Positions 28,292 to 39,000 of a DNA stretch of 64,000 nt are shown in pieces; position 1 is the first letter of the stretch; every line of letters starts with the position of its first letter. The notes beneath the pieces were generated by a model. That model searched no databases. It was not told the origin of the DNA and worked only from the letters and a program-made list of their open reading frames with translations. The DNA lies in the NCBI GenBank assembly GCA_963677085.2, contig CAXXFH010000004.1, positions 4,774,001 to 4,838,000 of the forward strand, in the 5' to 3' direction. Origin of the DNA: G963677085 sp963677085. Its GTDB lineage: Bacteria > Planctomycetota > Planctomycetia > Pirellulales > Thermoguttaceae. The position numbers and the translations under genes were made by a program.

Positions 28292-30172
28292 ATGAGGCGT
28301 GTAACGAGGCAACCGAGAGTCGGGCGGAGACGGCAGTTCCGGCATATTGGCGAGGTGACGAATTCGAGAAACGCAGGAAACAGCAGGGCAAGATGGCGTG
28401 TGGACCTGCCGGTTTTTCTTTGCGTGTTGTTTATTTCTTTGATCCTGCCAACAACACTTCCCGCCGCGGAACGAGATACGGCGTTTGAACAATCGTCGGT
28501 CTTCACCGACGAGCGATGCACGGCCGACGAACGCCGAAAAATCGAAGAAGCGATTCCCGCGAAGGCGCCGGCCACGCCCGCCAAATCCCGCAAGCTTCTG
28601 ATTTTCGACCTCAACGTCGGATATCCCGGTCCCCCGACCCGGTTCGCGAACCAGAAATATCCGACCCATGTCGATTCCCGCGGGCACATTTCTATTGCAC
28701 ACGCGAATCTGGCGTTTACGCTGCTGGGCCGCAAGACGGGCGCGTTTGAGACGGTCGTCAGTCACGATCCTTCGGTGTTCAAGCCCGAGAATCTGAAACA
28801 GTTCGACGCCGTCTGCTTCAACAACACCGTGGGCAATTTTTTCGACGACGCTACCTTGCGACGGAGCCTCATGGAATTCGTCTACGGCGGCGGTGGACTG
28901 ATGGGTATACACGGGGCCTCGGTGGCCTTCTGCGACCTTTCCAAGGGGGGCGACACATGGCCGGAATTCGGCGAAATACTTGGTGCCCGCGGCGCCAACC
29001 ACCGCCAGTACCATGAACCCATCTTCATCAAACTCGACGACCCCGTTCATCCGTTGAATCAGGTGTTCAATGGCAGAGGATTCGAATATTGCAGCGAATT
29101 CTTCCGCTTCCACCAACCGTACTCGAGGAACAGGCTGCGCGTGCTGTTGAGTATCGACACCGAGAAGACCGACCTGAGCAGCCGCAAACCCGAACGAGCG
29201 GACAACGATTACGCATTGGCCTGGGTCCGCAATCACGGTCGCGGAAAGGTGTTTTATTCGACCATCGGTCACGATGCCTATGTCTTCTGGAACCCGAAGA
29301 TGCTTGAGTTTTACCTCGGCGCGATCCAGTTTGCCTTGGGCGACTTGCCGGCCCCGACCACCGCAAGCGCCAAACTGACGCCCGCGATACGTGCCCAGGA
29401 AAAACTCGGGTGGCGGTTGGGAGTAACAGCCTACACCTTCCACAAATACACGTTGTTCGAAACGATCGACAAAACGGCGGAGTTGGGTGTGCCGTACCTG
29501 GAAGGTCTGAGCTTCCAGAAGGTGAGCAAGGAGATTCCCAAGAATTTCGATCTGCGTCTCAGCGACGCCGAGTTACGGCAGATCCGGCAGAAGCTCGACG
29601 CGGCCGGCGTCCGTATGTTGACCTACTACTATCACCAAATCCCAGGCGACGAGGCCGGTTGCCGCAAGGTATTCGAGTTCGGCCGGAAACTGGGCATCGA
29701 GGCCTTCCTTTCCGAGCCTTCGCCGGAGTCGCTGGACACCATCGAACGTTTTTGCAACGAGTACGACATCAGCGTGGCACTGCACAACCACGACGCAAAA
29801 ACTTCGCCGCACTATTGGCATCCCGAAAAGATTTTAGAGGCATGCCAAGGTCGGAGCCGGCGCATCGGCGCCTGCGGCGACATGGGCTACTGGATGCGTG
29901 CCGGAATTGATCCCATCGAAGCGGCCGGAATACTCAAGGACCGCCTGCTCACCATCCAGGTCCATGATCTCAACGATCGGGCCGGAGGGCATGACGTTCC
30001 CTGGGGTACCGGCGTGGGGCAAACCGGGCAGTTCCTCGAAGAGATTCACGCGTTGGGCATCAAGCCCATCGTATTCGGCCTGGAATACTCCTACGACTGG
30101 TTCGATTCGATGCCCGAGATGAGCGAGTGCGTCGATTTCTTCAATAAAACAAGTGTGCGGTTGGCAAAATGA
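28292..30172 (+). CDS. ThuA-like domain fused to sugar-phosphate isomerase/epimerase TIM barrel, exported
   Basis: 626 aa from ATG 28292 (GGGAGG 7 nt upstream; an upstream GTG at 28196 is less likely). A signal-like helix (LPVFLCVLFISLILPTTLPA) is followed by a ThuA/glutamine-amidotransferase-like domain (about 100-360: GGGGLMGIHGAS, GRGKVFYSTIGHD), then a xylose-isomerase-like TIM barrel (about 380-620: VALHNHDAK, a GDMGYWMRAG metal-site segment, IQVHDLND). Both families occur in planctomycete keto-sugar metabolism; the fusion suggests linked periplasmic steps. Substrate unknown. It is followed 25 bp later by a Gfo/Idh/MocA gene. Confidence 0.85.
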   Translation: MRRVTRQPRVGRRRQFRHIGEVTNSRNAGNSRARWRVDLPVFLCVLFISLILPTTLPAAERDTAFEQSSVFTDERCTADERRKIEEAIPAKAPATPAKSRKLLIFDLNVGYPGPPTRFANQKYPTHVDSRGHISIAHANLAFTLLGRKTGAFETVVSHDPSVFKPENLKQFDAVCFNNTVGNFFDDATLRRSLMEFVYGGGGLMGIHGASVAFCDLSKGGDTWPEFGEILGARGANHRQYHEPIFIKLDDPVHPLNQVFNGRGFEYCSEFFRFHQPYSRNRLRVLLSIDTEKTDLSSRKPERADNDYALAWVRNHGRGKVFYSTIGHDAYVFWNPKMLEFYLGAIQFALGDLPAPTTASAKLTPAIRAQEKLGWRLGVTAYTFHKYTLFETIDKTAELGVPYLEGLSFQKVSKEIPKNFDLRLSDAELRQIRQKLDAAGVRMLTYYYHQIPGDEAGCRKVFEFGRKLGIEAFLSEPSPESLDTIERFCNEYDISVALHNHDAKTSPHYWHPEKILEACQGRSRRIGACGDMGYWMRAGIDPIEAAGILKDRLLTIQVHDLNDRAGGHDVPWGTGVGQTGQFLEEIHALGIKPIVFGLEYSYDWFDSMPEMSECVDFFNKTSVRLAK

Positions 30173-30197
30173 CCGGGCCTTTCCAAGGGAGACGACG

Positions 30198-31661
30198 ATG
30201 CGAAGTGTCATAGCGTCCTGCACTGTTAATGGAACGAGGGCGACCAACGGGAGCGCGGCTTCCTGGGCACAGAACGTTACTGGCTGCTCCACAATCAACC
30301 ACGGAACCAATAAACATCACGGTGCAAGCCGCCGAGCATTTCTAAAAACCACAGGCGCTGCGGCGCTGGCCCCCTGGGTCGTTCCCGCCTCGGCATTGGG
30401 TGCCGACGGGACTACGGCGCCGAGCAATCGCATTACGCTGGGGTTCATCGGCATAGGATTCATGGGCCAGCGGCACCACCTTTCGCGGTTCGTGAATTAC
30501 CCGGAGGCCCAGGTGTTGGCGGTTTGCGACGTCGATCGGTGGCGGCGCGAACACGGCCAGACGACGGTCGAAACGGCCTACGCCGCCCGGCGGGCGAGTG
30601 GGACCTACCGGGGTTGCGCGGGATACAATGATTTCCGTGAACTCCTCGCCCGTGACGATATCGACGCCGTCCTCATTGCCACGGGTGATCGGTGGCACGG
30701 CCCGATCACGGTCATGGCGGCCGAAGCGGGCAAGGACATCTTCGTCGAAAAACCGATTTCTCTGACCATCGCCGAAGGGCGGGCGATGGTCGAGACAGTT
30801 CGCCGCTACGGGCGCGTGTGCCAGGTCGGTCTCTATCAACGCTCCGCGGCCGAATTCCAACTCGCATGCCAGTTGGTTCTCGACGGGGCTTTGGGTAAGA
30901 TTCAACGGATTTACATCCAGAAGCCGGGCACCAGTTGCGAAGTCGCACTGCCGGCCGAACCTGTGCCGGACGGACTGGACTGGGACCTCTGGCTCGGTCC
31001 GTCGCCGTGGCGACCGTTCAACCACCGGTTTCACCGGTACGGAGAGTCGAAAGGCGTGGTGCCTTGGAGTTTTTGCAAGGACTTCGGAGCGGGGAGCCTC
31101 ACCAGCCACACCGTGCATAACCTCGACGTGGTGCATTGGGTTTTGGGTCTCGACGAAGCCGGACCGGTGGAAATCCTACCACCTGGAACCAGCGAATATC
31201 CTGATTTGACCTACAAATATCCAGGCGGCGTGCCCGTTCACGTGGTGGAGAAACGGCTCGACGCACGGAAACATATCCTTCCGAAGGGATGGGACGAACT
31301 CATGTCGTTACAGGGTTTTGGCGCCGTGTTCGTCGGCGAGCGGGGATGGGTCCACGTCGGACGCAGCGGCTATCTCGTATCGAGTCCCCCGGAACTCGTC
31401 GAAAACGGTCCCGGCCCTTACAACCGTTTTATCGCGCTGATGCAGCACCAACGCAACTGGCTCGACGCCATCCGCACGCGCCGACGGCCGGCTTGCGACG
31501 TGGCCGTGGGTTGTCAGGCGACGATTGCTGCTCACTTAGGTTGCATTGCCACGTGGACCGGCAGGGCCCTGAAATGGGACCCGGTCCGGGAACAGTTCCT
31601 CGGAGACAACGAGGCCAACCGCATGCGACGACGCGCGATGCGTCAGCCGTGGCGAGTGTGA
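30198..31661 (+). CDS. Gfo/Idh/MocA family oxidoreductase with Tat signal
   Basis: 487 aa from ATG 30198 (GGGAG 6 nt upstream). A twin-arginine leader (RRAFLKTTGAAALAPW) is followed by a Rossmann fold with GFIGIGFMGQRH and the signature EKPISLT (catalytic Lys), and the C-terminal alpha/beta domain ending near MRRRAMRQPW. It probably oxidises or reduces a sugar derivative with NAD(P) in the periplasm. It belongs to the same transcription unit as the ThuA-TIM-barrel protein. Confidence 0.9.
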   Translation: MRSVIASCTVNGTRATNGSAASWAQNVTGCSTINHGTNKHHGASRRAFLKTTGAAALAPWVVPASALGADGTTAPSNRITLGFIGIGFMGQRHHLSRFVNYPEAQVLAVCDVDRWRREHGQTTVETAYAARRASGTYRGCAGYNDFRELLARDDIDAVLIATGDRWHGPITVMAAEAGKDIFVEKPISLTIAEGRAMVETVRRYGRVCQVGLYQRSAAEFQLACQLVLDGALGKIQRIYIQKPGTSCEVALPAEPVPDGLDWDLWLGPSPWRPFNHRFHRYGESKGVVPWSFCKDFGAGSLTSHTVHNLDVVHWVLGLDEAGPVEILPPGTSEYPDLTYKYPGGVPVHVVEKRLDARKHILPKGWDELMSLQGFGAVFVGERGWVHVGRSGYLVSSPPELVENGPGPYNRFIALMQHQRNWLDAIRTRRRPACDVAVGCQATIAAHLGCIATWTGRALKWDPVREQFLGDNEANRMRRRAMRQPWRV

Positions 31662-31711
31662 AGTGTGCGTTGATGACCACGATCCTGCCAGCCCCAAGCG
31701 AGAGGCCAACC

Positions 31712-33694
31712 ATGTCCCACCTGAAGCTTTTTCCCGCCATCATCATCGCTGGAACACTGTTCGTGTGGGGGCCCGCCGGAACCTGGGCCCAAGAGAATTC
31801 GTCGGCGAGTCCCACCTCGACGGAAAAGGAACAGCTCACCGCCTTGCTTGCGTCCGACGGCTCGTATGCGGAGAAGCTTTCTGCCTGCAAGCGGCTTGCC
31901 CTGATTGGCGACAAGAGTTCAGTCGCTGCTCTTGCCGCATTGCTTGCCGACGAAAAGCTTTCGCTCGCCGCACGGATCGCCTTGGAAGCGATCCCCGATC
32001 CAGAGGCAGGCGATGCACTTCGCCATGCGCTGACCGAAGTGAAAGGAGAACTGCTGGTCGGGGTAATCAACTCGATCGGTGCGCGGGGCGATCGAAAGGC
32101 CGTGCCAGGGCTGAGGCAGCTTCTGGGCGATTCCGATCCACAAGTCGCATCGGCGGCGGCCGCCGCCTTAGGAAAAATTGCTACGCCAGAGGCGGTACAA
32201 CTGTTGGAAAAGACGTTGCCTACGGCGACGCCGGCCGCACGTCCTGCAATCGGCCACGCTACTCTGGCCTGCGCCGAAGCCTTTTTTCGCCAAGGCAATC
32301 GGGACCTTGCGGTGACCGTTTACGACCACCTACTCAAGGCGACATTGCCAAAACAGATCCTGATAGCGGCAACACGCGGCGCGATTCTCGCTCGTGGGTC
32401 GGAAGGTGTGGCGTTGTTGGTTGGGGAGCTTGCGCCGGACGACGACGCCCGATTTGCGATGGCGATTGGCGTGAGTCGTGAGTTTTGCGATGCGACTGCA
32501 ACCAAGGCATTACTCGGTTGTTTACCAAGACTTTCGCCCGATCGCCAGGCCTTGTTGATCACGGTACTCGGCGACCGGGGCGATGTGGAAGCTCGTCCCG
32601 CGGTTGTGGAGGCTGCCCGCAAATCTGCAAGACAAGTCCGCTTGGCGGCAATTCGCGCTTTGGCGACGCTGGGAGATGCGTCCGTCACTGCCGTACTGCT
32701 GGGGGCCGCCAATCAATCCGATCCGGAAATTGCCGCTGCCGCCGTCGACACTCTCGCCGCTTTGGCCGATCCGGAGGTCGATCTTGTCGTGGCGAAGATG
32801 ATCGAAACGACCGATGGCAAGACGCGCCGCATCGTTGTTGAACTTGCCGGCCGGCGGCAGATGTCCTCGGCTGTGCCGGCGTTGCTGAAGGCCGCAGACA
32901 GCCCCGACGAGGAAACGCGACTGGCGGCGATTGCCGCGCTGGGGAAAACCATCGCCCCCGAGCAACTGCCCGTGCTGACCGAGCGGCTCGTGGCATCGAC
33001 AAGCGCCAAGGAACTGGCGGTGGTCGAAATGGCCCTGAAAGTTGCCTGCCGGCGGTCGGTCGACAAGGAAGCCTGCGCCGGAAGCCTGGTGAAGTGCCTA
33101 CCGCAGGCGTCGCAGCAGGTGCGATGTTTCGTGCTGGAGTTGTTGGGTTCTGTCGGCGGATCGACTGCGCTAACGGCCGTATCGGCCGCGGCGCTGGATC
33201 CGAACGAAGAGACTCAAGACGTTGCCACACGAGTTCTTGGGCAATGGCTGAGCCCCGATGCCGCCCCGGCCTTGCTGGAACTCACGAGGGAGTTACCTCA
33301 GGGCAAATACCAGATTCGTGCCCTTCGCGGCTGCATCCGGATCCTTCGGCAGATGGATGTGCCTTGCGAACAAAGACTTGTCATGTGTCGGGAAGCTATG
33401 CAACTGGCCCGACGCGATCAGGAACGCGCCCTGGTGCTGGAAGCTTTGGGACGCATCCCCTCACGCGAAGCCCTGGCCCTAGTCGTGCCCTATCTGCAAT
33501 CACCAACGCTGAAGAAGATGGCCAATGTCGCAACGGTGTCGATTGCCGAAAAGATCGTGTCGGCGGAGCCGTTGGCCGTTTCTGAAGCCATGAAGAAGGT
33601 ACTTCAAGCGACAACCGACAACGACTTGCATCGCCGCGCCAAGGAGCTAATGGTTCAGGCCGAGATGGATCCGGCCATCGGTCTTCAGGATTGA
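31712..33694 (+). CDS. Exported HEAT-repeat (PBS lyase-like) protein
   Basis: 660 aa. ATG 31712 has GAGAGG ~7 nt upstream and opens a signal peptide (LFPAIIIAGTLFVWGPAG, cleavage near WAQE). The body consists of alpha-helical repeats of about 30-35 residues (VPGLRQLLGDSDPQVASAAA, VRLAAIRALATLGDASVTAV). It is a scaffold or binding protein with no catalytic motif seen. HEAT proteins often accompany Gfo/Idh/MocA and ThuA genes in planctomycetes. The in-frame extension back to 31289 overlaps the previous gene and is rejected. Confidence 0.85.
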   Translation: MSHLKLFPAIIIAGTLFVWGPAGTWAQENSSASPTSTEKEQLTALLASDGSYAEKLSACKRLALIGDKSSVAALAALLADEKLSLAARIALEAIPDPEAGDALRHALTEVKGELLVGVINSIGARGDRKAVPGLRQLLGDSDPQVASAAAAALGKIATPEAVQLLEKTLPTATPAARPAIGHATLACAEAFFRQGNRDLAVTVYDHLLKATLPKQILIAATRGAILARGSEGVALLVGELAPDDDARFAMAIGVSREFCDATATKALLGCLPRLSPDRQALLITVLGDRGDVEARPAVVEAARKSARQVRLAAIRALATLGDASVTAVLLGAANQSDPEIAAAAVDTLAALADPEVDLVVAKMIETTDGKTRRIVVELAGRRQMSSAVPALLKAADSPDEETRLAAIAALGKTIAPEQLPVLTERLVASTSAKELAVVEMALKVACRRSVDKEACAGSLVKCLPQASQQVRCFVLELLGSVGGSTALTAVSAAALDPNEETQDVATRVLGQWLSPDAAPALLELTRELPQGKYQIRALRGCIRILRQMDVPCEQRLVMCREAMQLARRDQERALVLEALGRIPSREALALVVPYLQSPTLKKMANVATVSIAEKIVSAEPLAVSEAMKKVLQATTDNDLHRRAKELMVQAEMDPAIGLQD

Positions 33695-33707
33695 GGCGAT
33701 TTCCTCA

Positions 33708-34010
33708 AGCCCTCGGTTCCGTGACCTGATTCTCTGTTTCTCCATCTTTCGACCTACCCAAAAGATACGACGCAAACAGAAAACGGGGTGCCGACAGTGG
33801 TGCCCGCAGGTCTGCCGCGTATAGGTACGATCTGGATCGATCTGCCGCAATACGCCCCAACCGGCTGTCGCACGCTTCCGACCGGTAGAGCGAAGGCAGG
33901 GTTGGCTACGAGACGCCACACGGCAGCCCGTGTCGCGAAGTGGGAACGCGCGGCCAGCACTAGCCGCCCTTTGAAAGCGACGCGACAGTCGCCGCGTGGC
34001 ACGATGAATT
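33708..34010. repeat. Dispersed repeat A, copy B (partial)
   Basis: Matches 16270-16405 (shared ACGGGGTGCCGACAGTGG) and continues with a shortened version of the second module (CCAACCGGCTGTCGCACG and so on). Non-coding. Confidence 0.65.
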
Positions 34011-34051
34011 CGTCCGGCGACGTTCCAGCCGCTCTCTTGTGATGCGCCGCC

Positions 34052-34650
34052 CCCCTTCGGTTCCGTAGCCTGATGCCCCGGTTCACTATCTCTTGACATA
34101 TTCAAGAGATACGACGCAAGCAGAAAACGGGGTGCCGACAGTGGTGCCCGCAAGTCTTCCGCGTAGGGGTACAATCTGCATCGATCTGCCGCGAAAACAA
34201 GCGTCAGTGACCTTCTTGAGATCGAAACTCATCTTTCGCTGAGCTGTCGTGTCGGGCTTGTGTTCTTGCCCTGCGCGCCGCCGATTGCGCGCTTTCCTGC
34301 GAGAAAAACTGGCCCAAACCGGTTGTCGCATCTTTCCACCCGTTGAGGGGAAGGCACGCTTGGCCACGAGGCGCCACACGGCGGCCCGTGTCGCGGAGGT
34401 GAGACGTGGCGGCCAGGGTTGGCCGCCGTGCGGAAGCTACGCGACTGTCGCCGCGTGTGAAACGGTGGTGCGATCGTGCTATCCGGGAGAAAACAATCGA
34501 CGCCGGACTGTTGAAGCCAGGGACGCGTTTCTTCGAACCGGCCCAACGCTTTGAGTGGGGTACCATTCGACGTCACCCGTTGTTTTACGACCGGCTGTGA
34601 GGATTGTATCAAAGTGAAGTGGTTCATGCACCCGCTGTTGGTTCTGATCC
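34052..34650. repeat. Dispersed repeat A, copy C, ending in a transposase start
   Basis: Closest relative of copy A (16270-16860), in the same orientation and order. GTG at 34614 opens KWFMHPLLVL, the same transposase N-terminus as at 16833, then homology stops near 34650. Confidence 0.7.
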
Positions 34651-34737
34651 CTGCGGTACTACCACGGCTCCCGAACCCATCTCTCACTGGAACGCAACTC
34701 ACCTGAGCCACGTGAGGTGGAGCCGCCTTCGCTGGGC

Positions 34738-35023
34738 AAGGTCGTTGCGATCCCGCAGGTCGGCGGATTGCATCACCGGTACACGCGGGCAGCGTGAGTT
34801 TACGAATCGGCTTGTTTCGCTGGTTCGTCGCTAACGGTCTGCGCATGACGGCAAAACGGGCTGATCTACGTGGGAATTCGCGTCTCTTCCTGAGCGTTTT
34901 CTCGGCCAACACCTGATTCAATGCGTGGCCAAACGACCACAATCATTGCCGGATGGAGTTTTTAGGAGGGACACCCTTTTCTCGGCCAGCAACTAACTCA
35001 ATGCATGGCCCAAGCAACCGGCA
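34738..35023. repeat. Dispersed repeat B, copies 2 and 3
   Basis: 34738-34975 matches 24527-24760. A short tandem remnant follows (34980-35055, TTGCCGAATGGCGTTTTC), partly inside the end of the next gene. No coding potential recognised between 33695 and 35023. Confidence 0.55.
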
Positions 35024-35659
35024 TTATTGCCGAATGGCGTTTTCGGCAGGGACGGACGCAGCGGGCGATCGCGCCACGGTTGGATCGCCGGCCGAAGGCG
35101 TAGTCGCATCCGTCGGGGGAGTGCTCGTCTGGGTTGCGCGTGGCCGCATCGCCAGCATGTACGAACGGCTTGCTTCGCCCGCGGCGATGTCTTGCGTAAA
35201 GATTTCGGCTCTGCCGTTCTGCTGATTGAACGCGATGACTGCCACGTTACCCGAGGCGGGAGCACCCTGGCCGGGCACGAATGTTGCTTCGCGGCTGCGG
35301 GCAATCAACTGGCCGCCGGAGTTCGGATCGGCCACCATTTGGACCATGACCCTCTGGTCATCCAGCGCCGCGTGGAGCGGGTTGGTCGAGGCCAGGAAGT
35401 TTTGACCGGAGAAGATCCGCCCTCGGACCTGGTTGGCGATCAGCCCGCCGGTCAGCGTGGCGGTGCCGTCCGGCAACAGCTTGCAGCCTACGTCCTGGCT
35501 ATCGTCCGTCTTAACGACCAGGGCATCGGTGACGGTCACCGTCTTGAACGTTGGATTGGGATCGTTGCCGGCGAAGAACCACGCCCCCACCATCCCGCCG
35601 AACAGGCCGCAAGCAAACGAAAGAAGACAGATGCCCCCGATCAGTTTCTTGGAATCCAT
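35024..35659 (-). CDS. Membrane-anchored protein of unknown function
   Basis: 211 aa from ATG 35659. An N-terminal helix (GGICLLSFACGLFGGMVGAW) is followed by an extracytoplasmic domain built of short beta-like segments (TVTVTDALVVKTD, CKLLPDGTATLTGG, FNQQNGRAEIF) and a Pro/Thr/Ala-rich tail. No family recognised. Repeat B abuts or overlaps its 3' end, so the tail may have been altered. Confidence 0.6.
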   Translation of the reverse strand: MDSKKLIGGICLLSFACGLFGGMVGAWFFAGNDPNPTFKTVTVTDALVVKTDDSQDVGCKLLPDGTATLTGGLIANQVRGRIFSGQNFLASTNPLHAALDDQRVMVQMVADPNSGGQLIARSREATFVPGQGAPASGNVAVIAFNQQNGRAEIFTQDIAAGEASRSYMLAMRPRATQTSTPPTDATTPSAGDPTVARSPAASVPAENAIRQ

Positions 35660-36069
35660 TTCGTTGCCATCCCTTTTCTTATTGCGGCGTTGATGGTGAT
35701 CCTCTTTGTACGACACAATCCCACACAATCGTCGTAGTCGCCACATTTCCATGCATACTTGACTGAAATCACGTGCTGAAGGTGAATCATTGCACGACGC
35801 AAAAACTCCGCGTTATTGCCATAATCGCCACATCTTGACGCACCCTTCGAGGCACAGGGGTTTCGAGCTCGAATCACGGAAGGTTGTGGACGCAGAAGCA
35901 CGGGCATTCTGCGTTATTTGGGGAAAGTGCGTACAGCAAAGACGGCAAGGCTGACATAACGGGAGTGATTACCCGATTGATAGAGATTAAGGGGTGGGGT
36001 ATCTCCAATCATCCGATTTGCGTACGCCGCGGCCAACCATTCACCCTCGTTTCCGAACCCCGGTCAACC
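35660..36069. other. Intergenic region between divergent genes
   Basis: 410 bp between the membrane-anchored protein and the autotransporter. An in-frame upstream extension of the autotransporter frame reaches 35884 but has no signal peptide. I see no convincing promoter, palindrome or terminator. Confidence 0.5.
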
Positions 36070-39000
36070 ATGCCACCGAAGCCGAGTCGATTTCGCATGC
36101 GATTTTGGGGCATTCTTGTCCCCCTGCTCGGCATGGCTGCGCTTTTCCATGGCGATCGTGCCGGCGCCGCCACGTACAATGTCACCACGACCGCCGACAC
36201 CGGGGCCGTCGGTTCGCTGCGTTGGGCCATCACGCAGGCCAATGCGTCGGCGGGAGTCGACGATACGATTCAGTTCCAGGCCGACCTGACCGGCACGATC
36301 ACGCTGGGGAGTGAACTGCCGGTCATTGTCGACAGCGTCGATATTCAGGGACCCACGTCGGGGTCGGTTACGGTCAGCGGGGATGATACGTATCGGGTTC
36401 TGTTCGTTCATACGACGGATGCCGACGGAAACGTAGATCAAGACAAGACTGTCAGTATCAGCGATCTGACCATCGCCAACGGCCGTGCGAAGGGTGGAGA
36501 CGGGGGATCCGGTGTAAGAGGTTCCGTGGGCGGCGGCGGGGGCGGCGCCGGACTCGGCGGCGGGTTGCTGGTCACGGCCGGAAAGGTCACGGTCACCGAC
36601 GTCGTGTTTAACAACAATAACGCCACCGGGGGCGACGGCGGCATCTGCGATTACTATGCGCCGACCGGCGGAGGTGGCGGCGGAGGAGGGCTTGGAGGCG
36701 ACGGCGCGGAAACCGAACACGGTCTTTCCGGCGGCGGAGGAGGAGGAGGTATCGGAGTCGACGCGGGCGGCGGTGCAGACGCCGGTACCGGAGGCGACGG
36801 AATACTGTCTACCGGGGACTCCGGCGGGAGTGCGCGGAATGGGGTCTCCGGCGGTTCCCAAGCAGGCGGAGGTGCAAGCAGTAACTTCACGTACGGTGGC
36901 GGATACACGCGTTATGGGGGAGGAGGAGGCGGTGACGGCGGAGCCGCGTCAACCGATAAGAACGGGGGCGACGGCGGATTCGGCGGCGGGGGAGGCGGGG
37001 CGGCCGCCGACGCTATCAGCCCAATCGGCGGCGACGGCGGTTTTGGCGGCGGCGGGGGCGGCGGGGGTTATGCCGACGGAGGAGACGGGGGGTTCGGCGG
37101 AGGAGGAGGAGGCGGAGGTTTAGGTGCCGGTGCCGGCGGCTTCGGCGCCGGTGACGGTCGGGCCGCCAGTAGCTATTACCGCGGCGGAGGCGGCCTCGGC
37201 GCCGGCGGCGCCGTATTCGTCCGCGACGGCGCCTCGCTCACCGTCAACTACACCGGGGACGCCACGGCGATTCAAAACAGCAGCGTCACGCGGGGCGAGA
37301 GCGGCGGCTCTGGTGCCGATCCCGGCCAGGCACTCGGCGCCGGCATGTTTCTCGGTCAAGACGTCACGTTCAACGTCGACGAGGGGTACACGGCCACGGT
37401 TGCCGACGACATCGGCGGCGCCACCTACGACGCTGAAACCGACGGCGGTGTCATCAAAAGCGGCGACGGAACGCTCGTCCTCTCCGGTACGAACACCTAC
37501 GTCGGCGGAACGACCATCTCCGGCGGGAAGCTCTCCGTCAGCGCCGACGAACAACTGGGCGATACGTCCGGCGGCGTTACGTTCGACGGCGGGGCGCTCC
37601 AGTACGGCGCGGCCTTTGCCTTAGACTCCGGGCGGACCCTCACGATCAGCGACGGCGGGGGCGGTATCGACACGGCCGGCCAAGACATCACCCTCTCCCA
37701 CGTACTCTCGCACGACGCGGGCGGCGCGGCGACCGACGGCGGGTTCACCAAGTCGGGTAACGGTACGCTCATCCTCTCCGGTGCCAACACGTACACCGGC
37801 GGCACGACCGTCTCCGGCGGAACGCTACAACTCGATGGCGGCGACAATCGATTGGCAACGACCGGCGACGTTGCGGTCAGCAGTGGCGCCGCTCTCGATC
37901 TCAACGACCGCAACCAGCAGGTCGCTGCGCTCATTGGGGCGGGCAGCGTGTTGCTCGGCGACGGGGGCGAGGCCCTGACCGTCGGCAGCGGTAGCTTCTC
38001 CGGCGTGCTCAGCGAGGACGGCGCGCTCGTCAAGGCGGGGACCGGAACGCTGGTCCTCTCCGGGGCGAACACCTTTACCGGCGGGACGACCGTTTCCGGC
38101 GGAACCCTTGCCGGCAACACGTCGAGCTTGCAGGGCAGTATCGCGAACAACGCCAACGTGGAGTTCAACCAGACCGCCGACGGCACCTACGCGGGCACGA
38201 TGGAAGGAACCGGCTCGCTGGCCAAGACCGGCGCGGCTAAGCTGACTCTTTCCGGTACGAACACCTATGGTGGCGGAACAACCGTTTCCGGCGGAACCCT
38301 TGCCGGCAACACGTCGAGCTTGCAGGGCAGTATCGCGAACAACGCCAACGTGGAGTTCAACCAGACCGCCGACGGCACCTACGCGGGCACGATGGAAGGA
38401 ACCGGCTCGCTGGCCAAGACCGGCGCGGCTAAGCTGACTCTTTCCGGTACGAACACCTATGGTGGCGGAACAACCGTTTCCGCCGGAACTCTTGCCGGCA
38501 ACACGTCGAGCTTGCAGGGCAGTATCGCGAACAACGCCAACGTGGAGTTCAACCAGACCGCCGACGGCACCTACGCGGGCGCGATGGAAGGAACCGGCTC
38601 GCTGGCCAAGACCGGCGCGGCTAAGCTGACTCTTTCCGGTACGAACACCTATGGTGGCGGAACAACCGTTTCCGCCGGAACTCTTGCCGGCAACACGTCG
38701 AGCTTGCAGGGCAGTATCGCGAACAACGCCAACGTGGAGTTCAACCAGACCGCCGACGGCACCTACGCGGGCGCGATGGAAGGAACCGGCTCGCTGGCCA
38801 AGACCGGCGCGGCTAAGCTGACTCTTTCCGGTACGAACACCTATGGTGGCGGAACAACCGTTTCCGCCGGAACCCTCGCCGGCAATACATCGAGCCTGCA
38901 GGGCGATATCGTCAACAACGCCATTGTCGAATTCAACCAAGCATCTACGGGAACCTACACCGGACAGATGAGCGGAACCGGCTCGTTGGTCAAAACCGGC

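Noticed and set aside
31289..31711. N-terminal extension of the HEAT protein frame
   Set aside because: It overlaps the oxidoreductase gene in another frame; a signal peptide with ribosome-binding site starts at 31712.
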